A DNA stretch of 51,593 nt from Conidiobolus incongruus B7586 (Eukaryota > Entomophthoromycota > Entomophthoromycetes > Entomophthorales > Conidiobolaceae), in contig JNEM01006726.1 of the NCBI GenBank assembly GCA_000697335.1, positions 1 to 51,593 on the forward strand, read 5' to 3'. The translations under genes were made by a program, and so were the position numbers. A model generated the notes under the pieces. That model did no database searches and had not been told where the DNA came from. It saw only the letters and a program-made list of their open reading frames with translations. Positions 37,563 through 48,878 of the stretch are shown in pieces (positions within the stretch are counted from its first letter, which is position 1; every line of letters begins with the position of its first letter).

Positions 37563-38736
37563 ATTGTATTAAAAAGTTAATTAACTGAGTATTAATATTT
37601 TTGTTAATTTTTAATTTGAAAATTGAAAATAATACAATTTATACTTAACTCACTTAAGGTTAAATTATGGGTACCTCAATTTATATACCTATTAACGGTA
37701 AAATTCGGGGGTAATAATGGCTCAATTAGGAAAATTATGGATATTGAGAACTAACATTCGGATTAATGGATGATTTTATTTTTAAAATTTCCAAGATAAA
37801 TACTTGGATTGAATTTAATATATTTTTATGATAATATGCATTCCTGCTAAATTTTATAAAAATATATCAGCTATCTTATAGTACTGAAATTAAATAATAA
37901 TAATAATCTTTAAAATAAGTTAAAAATAGAGTCAAATATATCTTTTTTAAAGATAAAAAACTTTATTTACATTCTAGAATATTCTGCTATCCAATAAAAC
38001 TATTTGAAATTTTTGAATTTTGAATAAAATTAATGATTCTTTTAGTAATAGAATTAGATATAAAGTTGAATCATAATTAGTAAATATATAAGAGATATAT
38101 TTGATTGAATAATTGACAATATACATAATTGCATCATTTTAATTCTAATAGAATGTTTAAAATAAATAATAACTACAATAATAATCAAGCGAAGTAATTT
38201 AGATTAAAATTGTAAAATTACTAGAAATATTATACCACTAAAATCAATAAATTTTTGAAAAATATATATTAATAATGTAAATAATATTAAATTGAAATAT
38301 TATAATTTATAAATAGGAGCACATATAATAAAGCACACGTATAAAAGCTAGAGGCATATATTATTTGAAAAGTAATCATTGTCTTAAATTTGTATTGATA
38401 ATTTAATCAATTTTCTACTAAAAGTAGTAAAATATTCATATTAGATGAAAATAAAATTTTATTTATTACATATTCCTATTTAGTTAAAAAATAAAATTAT
38501 CATACCAAAACAGAATATAATTAATTAAAAATAATGTTAATTTTGATAAAAATAAAAAATTTCATATATATTAATTATTTAATACGGAGTTTTCAATGAT
38601 ATAAGGTCATGTTAATAGTTTAATATGATGAAATTTAGAATGAGAGATGAACCTGGTTTCAATTTCAACATAAAATTGATTTAAAAATGAAATATATATT
38701 ATGTAATTATTGAATTATTTTATTAATGTAATTTAA
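37563..38736. other. AT-rich intergenic DNA
   Basis: 5' flank of the Mge1 gene, then featureless AT-rich DNA up to the 3' end of the Swi5-like gene. Confidence 0.5.
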
Positions 38737-39447
38737 TTAATCACTTGGACTAATACCAAACTTTTCATAAATTTCTTTAAAAGTACAATTATAATGCTCA
38801 GCCAACTGATAGACAATGAATTAGTAAAAACATAATTGTGATAAATATTGATTGTTTACATTGGATAACATTCCTCTAACAGCTTCCTTTAAACTTTGAA
38901 AATCTTCAATTAAATTAACGTGTTCATCATTGGTTTTAACAACATCGTCGAATGTATACCGATTACTATAAAATTTGAAATTAAAATAAAAATTGAGAAT
39001 ATGTCAAATAATGTATAATATTACTCAAATGAATTTTTAATTAAATTAATTTCTTCATTTAGTTTTAAAAAATCTTTCTTCAAACTTATAAACTGATTGG
39101 CTATCTATAATTAAAATAAAAATAAAGCTAATTTAGCAATATGTAATAATCTATTGAGAATAAAATTTACTTGATTAAAATTTGAAGTTTTCCAAATCAA
39201 AAAGCATTTTTTAGACCGATTCGAATCGGTTTCTATAGAATTGACATTACTATAAAATAAGGAAAATGAATATTTAATATTAAACAATTAAATTGAATAT
39301 TTACATTAAACCATCTCTTAATAAACTATTCAAAATCAATTCTAATTCATAGTCTTTATATTGAAATTTTGAGAAAATAGGTAACAAAGGCTTAGGTTCA
39401 TAAGACAATTCATCATTTAAACATTCTAATAATTTTATTTTTTCCAT
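38737..39447 (-). CDS. Swi5-like recombination protein, five short exons
   Basis: Assembled by eye from the splice sites: complement(join(38737..38805,38860..38965,39025..39104,39171..39249,39305..39447)), all in phase, 158 aa. No exon exceeds 143 nt, so no long open frame marks the gene. The last 45 residues match the Swi5 helix pair: HVNLIEDFQSLKEAV, then LAEHYNCTFKEIYEKFGI, then SPSD at the C-terminus. Animal Swi5 has the equivalent HI-x-LLHEYNDIKD..., then LA-x5-TTKELYPEFGLD-x-ND. Swi5 with Sfr1 stimulates Rad51/Dmc1 strand exchange in homologous recombination. The N-terminal 110 residues (starting MEKIKLLECLNDELSYEPKP) are an extension I do not recognise; typical Swi5 proteins are 85-235 aa with a variable N-terminus. 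The splice structure is solid; the family call is moderate. Confidence 0.6.
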
Positions 39448-40241
39448 GTTAAAGGTTAAAAAATGAACTAATAATTGTTTTTAAATCTCGAGTCATTGAC
39501 TGGGACAATTTAAGTTATGAATAGTTGATATAAAATTATGGGATTCCAAAGATATTCTGTTTGGAAATCCAAAAAATCTGTTAAAAATTTTGAAAAAAAA
39601 AAATAAAACCAAATATTAAATATCTATATTGAGAAGTTTCAAATATCTACTTTATTCATATTAATTTTTTTAATTATAGCTTTTTTGTTATTAATTGTAA
39701 AATTTATATTTTATATTCATCACACTCCATACTCTTAGTCAATACTTCTGTTATATATATATTAACCAAAACCAATCAAATGTATCAATTTGTAATAATA
39801 CGCATTAAAACAATGTTCTTTGAACATTATAAATATTTTTATATAGGATCCATATTTCAAATATATTATTTATATAGGAATGATACAATTATACTTGAGC
39901 TGATTTATATTAAGATATAATGTCTGTTCAATACTAACTAAGTAACTAAATTTACAATTTTAATCATATAAAATAACAATTTAATAAATTTTTGTTATAA
40001 AATCAAATATTTAACAAATATTTTAATTTGAATTGATTGTGTTTTTTTAACAGATTTTTTAACAGACAATTTGTATTAAAAACACTCAAATTCAAAATTT
40101 TTCCTATCCCATAATTAAATATAAAAGACATGAGATTTAAATTTATTCTAAATTTTATTTTAAATAATCCTTTCACAGAAACGCTAAACCTTTCATTTTC
40201 TTAAGTTTTAGATTTTCTAACTTAATAATCAATAATCCAAA
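39448..40241. other. Divergent intergenic region between Swi5-like and RPL30
   Basis: Holds both promoters. The 200 bases before RPL30 are T-rich on the coding strand; no specific element is recognised. Confidence 0.5.
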
Positions 40242-40574
40242 ATGGTGAGCACTAAGAAGAACAAAAAATCTACCGAATCTATCAACTCCCGTTTGGCTTT
40301 GGTTATGAAGAGTGGTAAATACAATTTGGGTTACCGTTCCACTCTCAAGTCCATCCGTCAAGGTACCGCTAAGTTAGTTATCATCTCTGGAAACTGCCCT
40401 CCCTTGAGAAAGTCCGAAATTGAATACTACGCTATGTTGTCTAAGACTGGTGTCCACCACTACACCGGTAACAACATTGAATTAGGTACCGCTTGTGGTA
40501 AATACTACCGCGTTGGTGTCCTCTCCGTCACTGACCCTGGTGACTCCGATATCATCAAGGATAACTCCGAATAA
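40242..40574 (+). CDS. RPL30: 60S ribosomal protein eL30
   Basis: Single-exon 110 aa protein of the large cytosolic ribosomal subunit, L7Ae/L30e fold, whole length of the family. Recognised from [58 protein letters not shown] and [20 protein letters not shown], ending in DPGDSDII. Codons strongly prefer C in the third position (GTC, ACC, TAC, AAC, TCC), unlike the other genes here, which is a sign of high expression. Yeast RPL30 is autoregulated through an intron near its start; no intron interrupts this coding region, and whether the 5' leader has one cannot be told. Confidence 0.97.
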   Translation: MVSTKKNKKSTESINSRLALVMKSGKYNLGYRSTLKSIRQGTAKLVIISGNCPPLRKSEIEYYAMLSKTGVHHYTGNNIELGTACGKYYRVGVLSVTDPGDSDIIKDNSE

Positions 40575-41637
40575 GCTGATGTACAAATAGGTTCCAAAAC
40601 CAATAAAACTTTTGAGAAAGAGGTTTTTGCGAATCAAACCCCATTGAAAATAGCAGATGATCCCAAACTAGCTCTGTTTTACTATTAGATCGGTCTCATA
40701 ATTACTAAAAATACTCTATTTATATTAACCTCAAATATCTTTAGTGTGTCTAATTGAGATTCATTCTCTTTGAAAATTAGAATTAAATACACATAATAAT
40801 TAATCTTTACTGTCGAAATTATCGGATATGAGATGTTCATAGTACCTTTGTATTCTATATTAGGCATCTTTATAGTTTTAGAATTATTCCAAGTTCCCCT
40901 GGTAAATTTGAATTTACTCTTTAGCACTTATCAATTTTATATTTGATGCATATCTTCTGTTTGATTGGTTTTAATATGACGTTTTCTCAGTTATCAACTA
41001 AAGCACAGATTCTGATACTCTTTCTGTAAGTAGCCTTGAAATTTATACAGTTACTGATATATATATATATATTAACCCATTTTGTTTTGATACTTTTATT
41101 TACAATATTATCAAACTTTCACCAATTTAAATCTATGTATTAATATTTTCCAACATTGTTCATATTACATGACTTATTAATATCAAGCAATTTCATGAGA
41201 ATATCTTATTCACCAACTATATATCTACACTTATATTCAAAATTATTTTACATTTAATATTATTATTTTGAAGTTTGGTGATCTAATTCAAATCCATAAA
41301 TTGTTATTCGAATAATACATTTGAACAGTCTGAGAGATAAGAATGTATATATGATTTTGATTCAAGTATATATATATATATATTAAAAATTAAAGAACAC
41401 CAGTTATTAACTAAATATACATTGAACTTGAAATCTTTGTGATATCACATAAGCAACCTGGTTTTCATCTGTAATTTGAATATTTGATTAACTAAATATT
41501 CAAATCCAAAATCACAATTTATTTAATAATAAAAATAATCAATTTGAATTGTATTAATATTATTCCTAGTGAACTTTTATTTTATACATACATTAAATGA
41601 AATTTCTCAATACTTTAATTATGTTTAATATAAATGA
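40575..41637. other. AT-rich intergenic DNA
   Basis: 3' flank of RPL30 and featureless AT-rich DNA with short TA runs near 41057 and 41370, up to mariner copy B. Confidence 0.5.
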
Positions 41638-43169
41638 TTATTATTAGTATTGAAATTAAGAAATGGTAAATTTTTTAATTTCTAATCTTTCAAACATATT
41701 ATCCATTTTGAAAGATTTTATATATATAAAATATATAGGAAAATAAATATTTTTAAACTATATATATATATATTCAATTTTAATTATTTTTTTATTAAAA
41801 TATTTTGATTTTAAAATTTACACTTAAATTTAATTATATTTAAATTAGATTGTGATTTTCAAAAGGTTTTGATTTTTGTATTTTTAAAACTTAATTATAA
41901 ACCCTTTAAAATTATTTAAAACTTGTAAACAACTTATAAAGATGGTATTTTATTTAAAACTACTATATATTACTAAATTTGTGATTTTAAAGTTAGAAGG
42001 GATATTATTTAAAATTTATTAAAATTTAAAAGATTAATTTCTATTATTTTTCTTTTACTTATTAATAAAGTAAAAAAAAATATTAAGAAATACCTTTTTA
42101 TTTCTATTAAAGAATTATTAAAGTAATTTAATATTAATTATATATTAACATGTAAAAGTAAGTTATAAAATCAAAAATATATATATTTTAATTAATAACT
42201 AAAACAATTATATATATTAAATTACTTAAAACTATAATATATAATTAAGATATATTATTTAATAATAAATAATTATATTTAAATATATTTAGTAAACTAA
42301 TAGCAAAAATATTAACCTTTAATATTTAATTAAAGTAAATTATAAATTTATAGGTTTTTAAGATAAAAGGATATATTTAATAATATATAATTATATATTT
42401 TTTCTCTCTTTATTATTATTTTATATAATATTTTATAAATATACTAAATTTTTTTATTAGTATTATTATATTTAAATCCCTCTCTAAAAAAATCTATTTG
42501 TGTATTAATTAACTTTATAAAAAAAGTAAATCAACTTATAATTTATTAAAATTATTAGTGTTAGTTAATTTACTATAGTTAAAGTTATTAAGAATAACAA
42601 TAAAAAAACATTTAAACTTAAACTTAAGTGTGTTAAAATTATAATAAATTATAATGATATATAATTTTCTTATTTAATATCTTAAAGAAAATTAATTAAT
42701 AATAAATTATATATTATTTTTTTAAATATAATAATTTTTAAATAGTATTTATAATATAAATTAAAAACACCTATTATTTTATATAATAATTGTAAAATAT
42801 ATAAAGTTAAAACTATAAAAGATTTTTTATATAAAAAAAAATAAAGAGAGTTACTATACTTAATATATTTATTTAATTATAACTTATGTGATTATAATTG
42901 TTTTAAACAATTAAAAAAATAACTTACAATTAAAAAAATTCTTACAAATAAATTAAATTAGTTTGTGAAATATTAAATTTCAGTTTTTAATAAAAAGAAT
43001 TATTTTTTAAGTATTAGAAGCTTATTAAAGGTATAAAAAAGAGTTATTAATAATAAAAAAAGTTATTAATTTTATATTATTCATTAATTTTTATATATTA
43101 TTTATTAATTTATTTGTTTAATTTTAATTTCAAAATTGTGCCATTATTTAATTTCTACACTAATATTAT
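41638..43169 (+). mobile_element. Mariner-like DNA transposon, copy B, AT-collapsed
   Basis: A second copy of the element at 33726-35036, collinear over its whole length and in the same orientation; shared blocks include AATTTCTAATNTTTCAAACA at the left and AACTTATGTGATTATAATTG in the transposase. The unit is about 1.53 kb. Its terminal inverted repeats read TTAGTATTGAAATTAAGAAATGG at the left and, reverse-complemented, TTAGTGTAGAAATTAAATAATGG at the right. The block around 42851-42919 corresponds to the mariner S-P-D-L-A-P-x-D-Y region, but is more eroded than in copy A: His reads TAC, Ser reads TTA and Pro reads TTA or TTT. The direction of change is again C to T and G to A. Large parts between the shared blocks consist almost only of A and T. 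It is dead and clearly older or more heavily mutated than copy A. Confidence 0.7.
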
Positions 43170-44107
43170 TGCTTTTCAAAATAGAATTATTCCTTAAATT
43201 TTATTAAGTTAATTTAAAAATATTCAAAGATAATCAAACAACTTTAATTTATCATTCAGACTTTCATATATATAATAAATATTAAAGATAAATTATATTT
43301 ACTTTTAATTGATACAAATATTTCTAAAATAAATATACAACTTAATTACTTTATTATATCCAGAATTTATTTCCAATAACTAAGTTATTTTGATATTGAT
43401 TTTAATCTAATTTTTAAACAAAATCTCATTTTTATATTGAAATTATAACACTAAACTCACAATTATATATTTTAGATTTTTTCCAAATAAATTTATTTAA
43501 ATATATAGCTATTATAATAATATTACTTGAACACTTAATGTTCAAATAATTAAATTCGTTAACTGATTTATTTAATCAAACAATAATCCTTTAAATATAT
43601 GAATCAGAATATAATTAAGATACAACATTTGAAATGATTATAAATAAAATTAAACAGAATTCAGATTATAGATAATTAAAAAACATAGATTAAAGTTAAT
43701 ATGTGATTTAATATAGCTTCTTATGTAAAGTTTTCATTTATTACACGATTGTGGAATAATCAGCAATAATTAAATAATATTATACTTGATATTTTTCCAT
43801 TATATGAGAATAATAATATATTATTTAAATATTAACTTTTAAATATATATAACAAAATGCTGTAATTTTATTCAAATTGATATTCAATTATTTGATCAAA
43901 TGATTAGATTTATTCAAAGATTGATAATGAAAAATCCCACAAATTTCCTTAGATTGAATCAAATTTAAATATGAATTATTAATAGTAATGATTAAACCCA
44001 TTAAACACTTCAAAAATAACAGATTGATCAATTAAAAATTTAATCAACCTTGATATAATTAAAGGAAATTAATTATTAAAACTAATTATTAATCAGCGAA
44101 AATCAAT
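43170..44107. other. AT-rich intergenic DNA upstream of NDUFS4
   Basis: Nothing recognised apart from the presumed promoter of the NDUFS4 gene. Confidence 0.5.
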
Positions 44108-44587
44108 ATGTTGCGTTTAACTGCTACTGTCACTCCCATCAGATTAATTTCCAACAATTTTGCTAGAGCTTACTCCTCCAATACCATTCAAGTTCCCGCC
44201 AAGCGTCCCACCGACGAAGTTATTCAAGCCGATATTGTGAGTGCAGCTCCAGAAGAATTAAAATTGCGTACTGTCCGTATCTTCCAACCCACCCGCAATG
44301 TGATGCAAAGTGGTGTAAATGCCACCCGCAAATGGCGTTTAGATTTCGATATATTAGAGGGAAGTGCCCGCTGGGAGAACCCTTTAATGGGATGGGCCTC
44401 TACTAGCGACGCTGTCCAAGGCCTCAGAATGAATTTTAAGACTAAAGAAGAGGCTATTCTCTTCGCCGAAAAGCAAGGTTGGAACTACTATGTTCAAGAA
44501 CCTCACCAACCTAAATTTCGTAAAAAATTATACGCCAATAACTATAAGCACTCCTACGGTCCTTTGAAAATTCATCATACTAAATAA
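44108..44587 (+). CDS. NDUFS4: NADH:ubiquinone oxidoreductase subunit NDUFS4 (18/21 kDa)
   Basis: Accessory subunit of mitochondrial complex I, located at the N-module/Q-module junction on the matrix arm. Single exon, 159 aa. Residues 1 to about 25 (MLRLTATVTPIRLISNNFARAYS) are a typical Arg-rich presequence. The family domain spans about 55-150: RTVRIFQPTRNVMQSG, WRLDFDILEGSARWENPLMG, WASTSDAVQGLRMNFKTKEE and AILFAEKQGWNYYVQEP. The C-terminus is basic (YKHSYGPLKIHH). Third positions favour C and G, as in the other well-expressed genes. Its presence shows the organism has a proton-pumping complex I, unlike Saccharomyces. Confidence 0.96.
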   Translation: MLRLTATVTPIRLISNNFARAYSSNTIQVPAKRPTDEVIQADIVSAAPEELKLRTVRIFQPTRNVMQSGVNATRKWRLDFDILEGSARWENPLMGWASTSDAVQGLRMNFKTKEEAILFAEKQGWNYYVQEPHQPKFRKKLYANNYKHSYGPLKIHHTK

Positions 44588-45216
44588 TTTGTTGATATTT
44601 GGTTTGAATGATTTCAAAATATATAAATAATAGTCGAAATTCATTAATCATTACTAATTTTATACATGTATTGTATATCAATTTATTAGTCCACTTAAAC
44701 TGTATATTATCATAAAATATTACCGTCATTTCTTCTGTGTTAATTAATTAAATATATATTAGAATAATATTATAATTTAACCAGATCAAAATTTGATATA
44801 ATTTTATCATGAAATCCTACATATATTTATATTCAAATTATATTTAATCAATTCAATGACATGTTGATCATTCTGAAATCTAATTATAGTCCAATGCTAT
44901 TGAGAATTATGTATTTATTTATGATTTTTAACTCAATATTTTTGTAATCAGAAGTATTAATGCAACACATATTGTGAATTTATATTTAATTACAGAACTA
45001 GTAAAGATTAAGAATAAATATAAAAGTGATTTTTTCAATATTAAATGAATGATTTATTAAATAAAAATGAAAAATTAAATATTGATCATGATTAACTAAT
45101 GAAAGTGACTAGTTCAATATGGAAATGGTGATTCGACGAAGTTTATAGCCATGTTAAAATCAATTTATTATCTTTTGTTATATGAAAATCAAGTAAGTTA
45201 AATTATCGAATATAAA
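44588..45216. other. Convergent 3' region of NDUFS4 and Mios
   Basis: AT-rich, with both 3' UTRs; nothing else recognised. Confidence 0.5.
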
Positions 45217-48200
45217 TTATCTTCTTTTACAAAAGCATCCACAATCGCTTACAGGACATTGATTGTGAAGTTTAAACCAGTCCAATAAATGATCGGAGTG
45301 ACCGCCATGACGACAAGTTTGACACCAACTGAACCAACCGGAATCGCCAAGTGGTAATAGACACAGGCAGCAGTTGGGTAGTGGCTTTTTACAGTGAGGA
45401 CACACCGTACTCTTAATGACTTGAGCACCAGATGCCGATGGTGGATTAGGTGTTGTAGGAGTGTGACCCTTCTTCGATTTGATACCCAATTGATGTTGAT
45501 TGAGATTAGTCTGCTGCTGAATTAGGGGATGGTTACAGAAATTACATCTCACAACGATCTGAGGCTGGACCAAGGGTTCTGAACTTACTACGGTTTTAGA
45601 ACTACGTTTCGCCCTCTCAATGTCCAACTTCACCCTGAGTCGGAACATACCCCAACAGTCCAAAAGTTTCCTGTACTCCATGGTCCAGTTGTTCACGCGG
45701 GGATTGTCGCGGAACACTTTGTTGTGACTTGGTACTAAACTGGTTAACAGACTTACAGTTTGAATATCGCCGGTAGCGTCCAAGTAATCCTGAAGAACTT
45801 CAATGCCTTTGGATGAGTTGATACCCGTGATGAGTAGTTGATTAATGGCACCGATTGGGGCCTGTTCAAATAGATTCTTTAGCCAGTAGGCCACTTCCAA
45901 ATCACTTAGCCATATGATCACAATTTGCAATTTGTTGACGAGTGGCAGACTGGGAATACTGAGTATGGAGGTCCATTGTCTTGAAATAGAATAAGTAAAG
46001 AGTGCGAGGAGGTAGGGATCGTTCAATTGGTCCATCAGTTTGCGGCATCCTTCAATCCACAGTGAGTCTTGGGGATTGGCATTGGTCAATGTGAGAGAAA
46101 TCAGTTGAAGTCTTTCGACTAATGCAATGTATTAGTTAAATATTAGTGATAACAAGTATATTATACTACCTCCAGAATTCTTCAAAACTCTCAATCCCCT
46201 ATCAAAATTAATTAATGTAAATCCTAAGAAACTGGCCAATTCGTAACGTTTTAAAGTTTCCAACCTAAATATTGTGATGGTTAATATTTAGATAGTTACT
46301 AAAATTATTTTCAAATTACTTCAAAATTTCTTTTTCTACTTGAGCCACATCTATCAAAGAACTCCAGTTATTAGATACCTGAGCGGTATCGATCTCCTTC
46401 TTGGGGAAGCAGTTGTACCACTCCATCACCACTCTCCTGATCTCAGTCTTCATAGCGATCGGGTTGGTATTGATGCCAGATGCTGGTTGCTTGGCATTAG
46501 GTCTATCGATATGACTACTAGCACTCTTGCGCATCTGGTATCCGTCCAAATGGTTGAGCTGCATATTGTAATGTGATAAATGATGATCTGAAGTAGATGC
46601 TTGGCTCATTTCGATAGCAATCGACGTTGTCGAAGGATTGCCCGAGAAGGATTGGAATCTGGGTAGTGACGTATTAACTTGGGATGGTGAGGGGTATCTC
46701 GAGAAGAATACTTTCTCGGGCTCTACCAACAAATTCCACAAGCTTTGGTAATTGATTTCCACGCCAGATACTTTGCTTTTGCCGTCTTGGTAGCACCGCT
46801 CTGCGCGTTGCACCCATTCCCACACTTCTCGAAGTTCAGGATTGTTGATTACGAGACCGATATTGAAGCGGGGATCGGTGTGGTAACCGGCTTGGGACCG
46901 GTGCAGCATGACTTCGGAGATATCCGGTTCAAAATCGTTGGGATCGTGGTGAATCATAGCAAGGTTTTTAACGTGAGGTTGATTCGTTTTAATAGGCTGG
47001 TGGTAGTTTTGAATAATATTGGAGCTGATGGGGACAGATTGCTTGCGGTGAAATAGAGCAGCCTGAGGATCTGGTGTAAGGGGAATGGCGACAGATTTCT
47101 TTCTTTGAGCACGTGTTCGAGCACTGGCTTGTACTTGGTTAGGGTGTGATTCGAACACTGTGTCAGCACTGAATTTCAAGCCCTGTTGGGATGCTTGAGA
47201 GTTTGTAGGAGGTTGTACAGGTACTGATGGCGGCGATATGGTAGTGAATAAAGCAATCTGATTGGGTGCTTGGACAGCTAGTCCACAATTTGGAGCCCAG
47301 CTAAAACAAGGAGCATTGATAGCCTTGACTAGTTTCAAATTGCCACCTTCCCCTCCAAACACGACAAGCTCACTACCAGAAAGATTACCCCTAGCACTAG
47401 AATCCTGAATAGGTACCCAACAGACAGCATTCGCATCAGGAATATCCAACTCAAGAGTTCGCTCCAAAATCATCACTTCATCCTGGAAGCTATTGGATCT
47501 TCCATTCTCATTAATAGAAAGTAAAGACTTGTGCATAGATTTATCTTCACTCCAATCAATCAAATTCAAATCAAACACCTTCATATTATGAGTATCTCTA
47601 TTAAGTGCAACTAATCGATCCTTGCGAATAGGACAATAACTCAACTGAGCGGCATCCAACTTACATTCCCAATGGAAACTAAATACAGGATCTAGTCCCA
47701 TCTTACGATCGTCCCAAATCTTGATCAAATTATCGTCGCCAAAGGACATGAGAGTGTGGTGATGGAAGGGATTCGACTGGACGCAGTACACCGACTTAGT
47801 AGTGAACGATTGGGATGATCCCGACATGTGATTGTCCCTCAAATCGTGACGTCGAATCATCTTCCTGTACGGAGATCCCGACCACAGTTGGTGCGGCTGA
47901 TGGGGGATCCAAGCGACCGATACCACTTGGTCATTCGTCAGACTCGAGTGTATCGGGCTGAGTTCGGATGGACGGTCGTGTAGACTGACATCCCAGATCA
48001 ACAGCGAGTTATCGGTTCTACTGCGATCGAAACCCCCAGCAAGCAGATTAGGTGTGAGGGATGAAAAATGTAGCTGATGGCATATACGACTGCTTCTGGG
48101 ATTTAGGATTGGTAGGGGGGGTGGTGTGACAACTTCAGTAGGTGATAATAGCGGAGGAGTGGGGAATGGTGGATGGAGATTCAAAGGTCTAGGTATTGGC

Positions 48201-48574
48201 AACTGTGGCAAATTTAACAGAGCTAGTTTTCCATTCGTATGTGCTAATGCTATCAGATTAGGAGTATTGGGGTTTGGAGACCAGTCAAAAGACTATAATA
48301 TGTCAGTTATGTTTTTCAATTTGGTTATTGAATTTAATTACCTTGATAGGATTAGGTTCCGAATGCATACCAATCAGTTGAAATTTACCAACCTGATCGC
48401 TATTTCCATTCGACCTCTAAAAACATATATTAATTCAGTAATCAATTATATTATAGAATTAATTACACTGGGAGGGTTAATATATTCATAAAGTCTAATT
48501 CCATTCGTCTCACCAACCAAACACTGAGTTCTATGAGAACCGTGAGGTGACCATATAATTTGAGGTAAACTCAT
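45217..48574 (-). CDS. MIOS: Mios/Sea4 homologue, GATOR2/SEACAT subunit
   Basis: Mios is part of GATOR2 (SEACAT in yeast), which relieves GATOR1 inhibition of TORC1 at the vacuole. Five exons, complement(join(45217..46118,46170..46264,46320..48292,48342..48416,48467..48574)), are in phase and encode 1050 aa, close to yeast Sea4. The N-terminal WD40 propeller occupies about 1-370 (IIWSPHGSHRTQCLVG; SFDWSPNPNTPNLIALAH; LAGGFDRSRTDNSLLIWDV; SFGDDNLIKIWDDRK). A disordered stretch and then the Mios alpha-solenoid follow (RYELASFLGFTLINFDRGL; WTSILSIPSLPLVNKLQIV). The C-terminus carries the conserved zinc-binding region: CNFCNHPL, CPHCKKPLPNCCLCLLPLG, WFSWCQTCRHGGHSDHLLDW, CPVSDCGCFC. The two N-terminal exons are short. 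They were placed from splice sites and complete the first blade. Confidence 0.93.
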
Positions 48575-48878
48575 ATTTATCAATAATAATTATTATGTTA
48601 TAATAATCTCTATGATTATATAAATTGATTTAATTGTTTAATAATTTATAATGAATTTTAATAAAATTAAAGTGACCGTTTTTACCAATTTAATTTAAAT
48701 CATTTTATTTTATTGTTGTCAAAATGTGGGACAAATTAAAATAATTTTTTAAATTTGATTTGTATAAAAATTCCATAAAATATTAAGATAAATTAAATAT
48801 TAAAATGTATAATAATAATTTATTTATTACACTTATTAGAATAAAACATAACCGACAATTAAAAACATAACCCAATAA
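48575..48878. other. Short AT-rich spacer between RAD50 and MIOS
   Basis: About 300 bp holding the RAD50 3' UTR and the MIOS promoter; both genes are on the minus strand in tandem. No motif recognised. Confidence 0.5.

Noticed and set aside
33726-43169. LTR retrotransposon or pogo/Fot1 reading of the paired AT-rich repeats
   Set aside because: An integrase-like and then a pogo-like alignment were tried. Spacing around the LPH...CDYNCF block fits the mariner S-P-D-L-A-P-x-D-Y region without gaps, and the terminal inverted repeats and 1.3 kb size also fit mariner.
21336-48574. Functional clustering of TORC1 (Raptor) and GATOR2 (Mios) genes
   Set aside because: They are about 20 kb apart with six unrelated genes and elements between them, and nothing suggests shared regulation.
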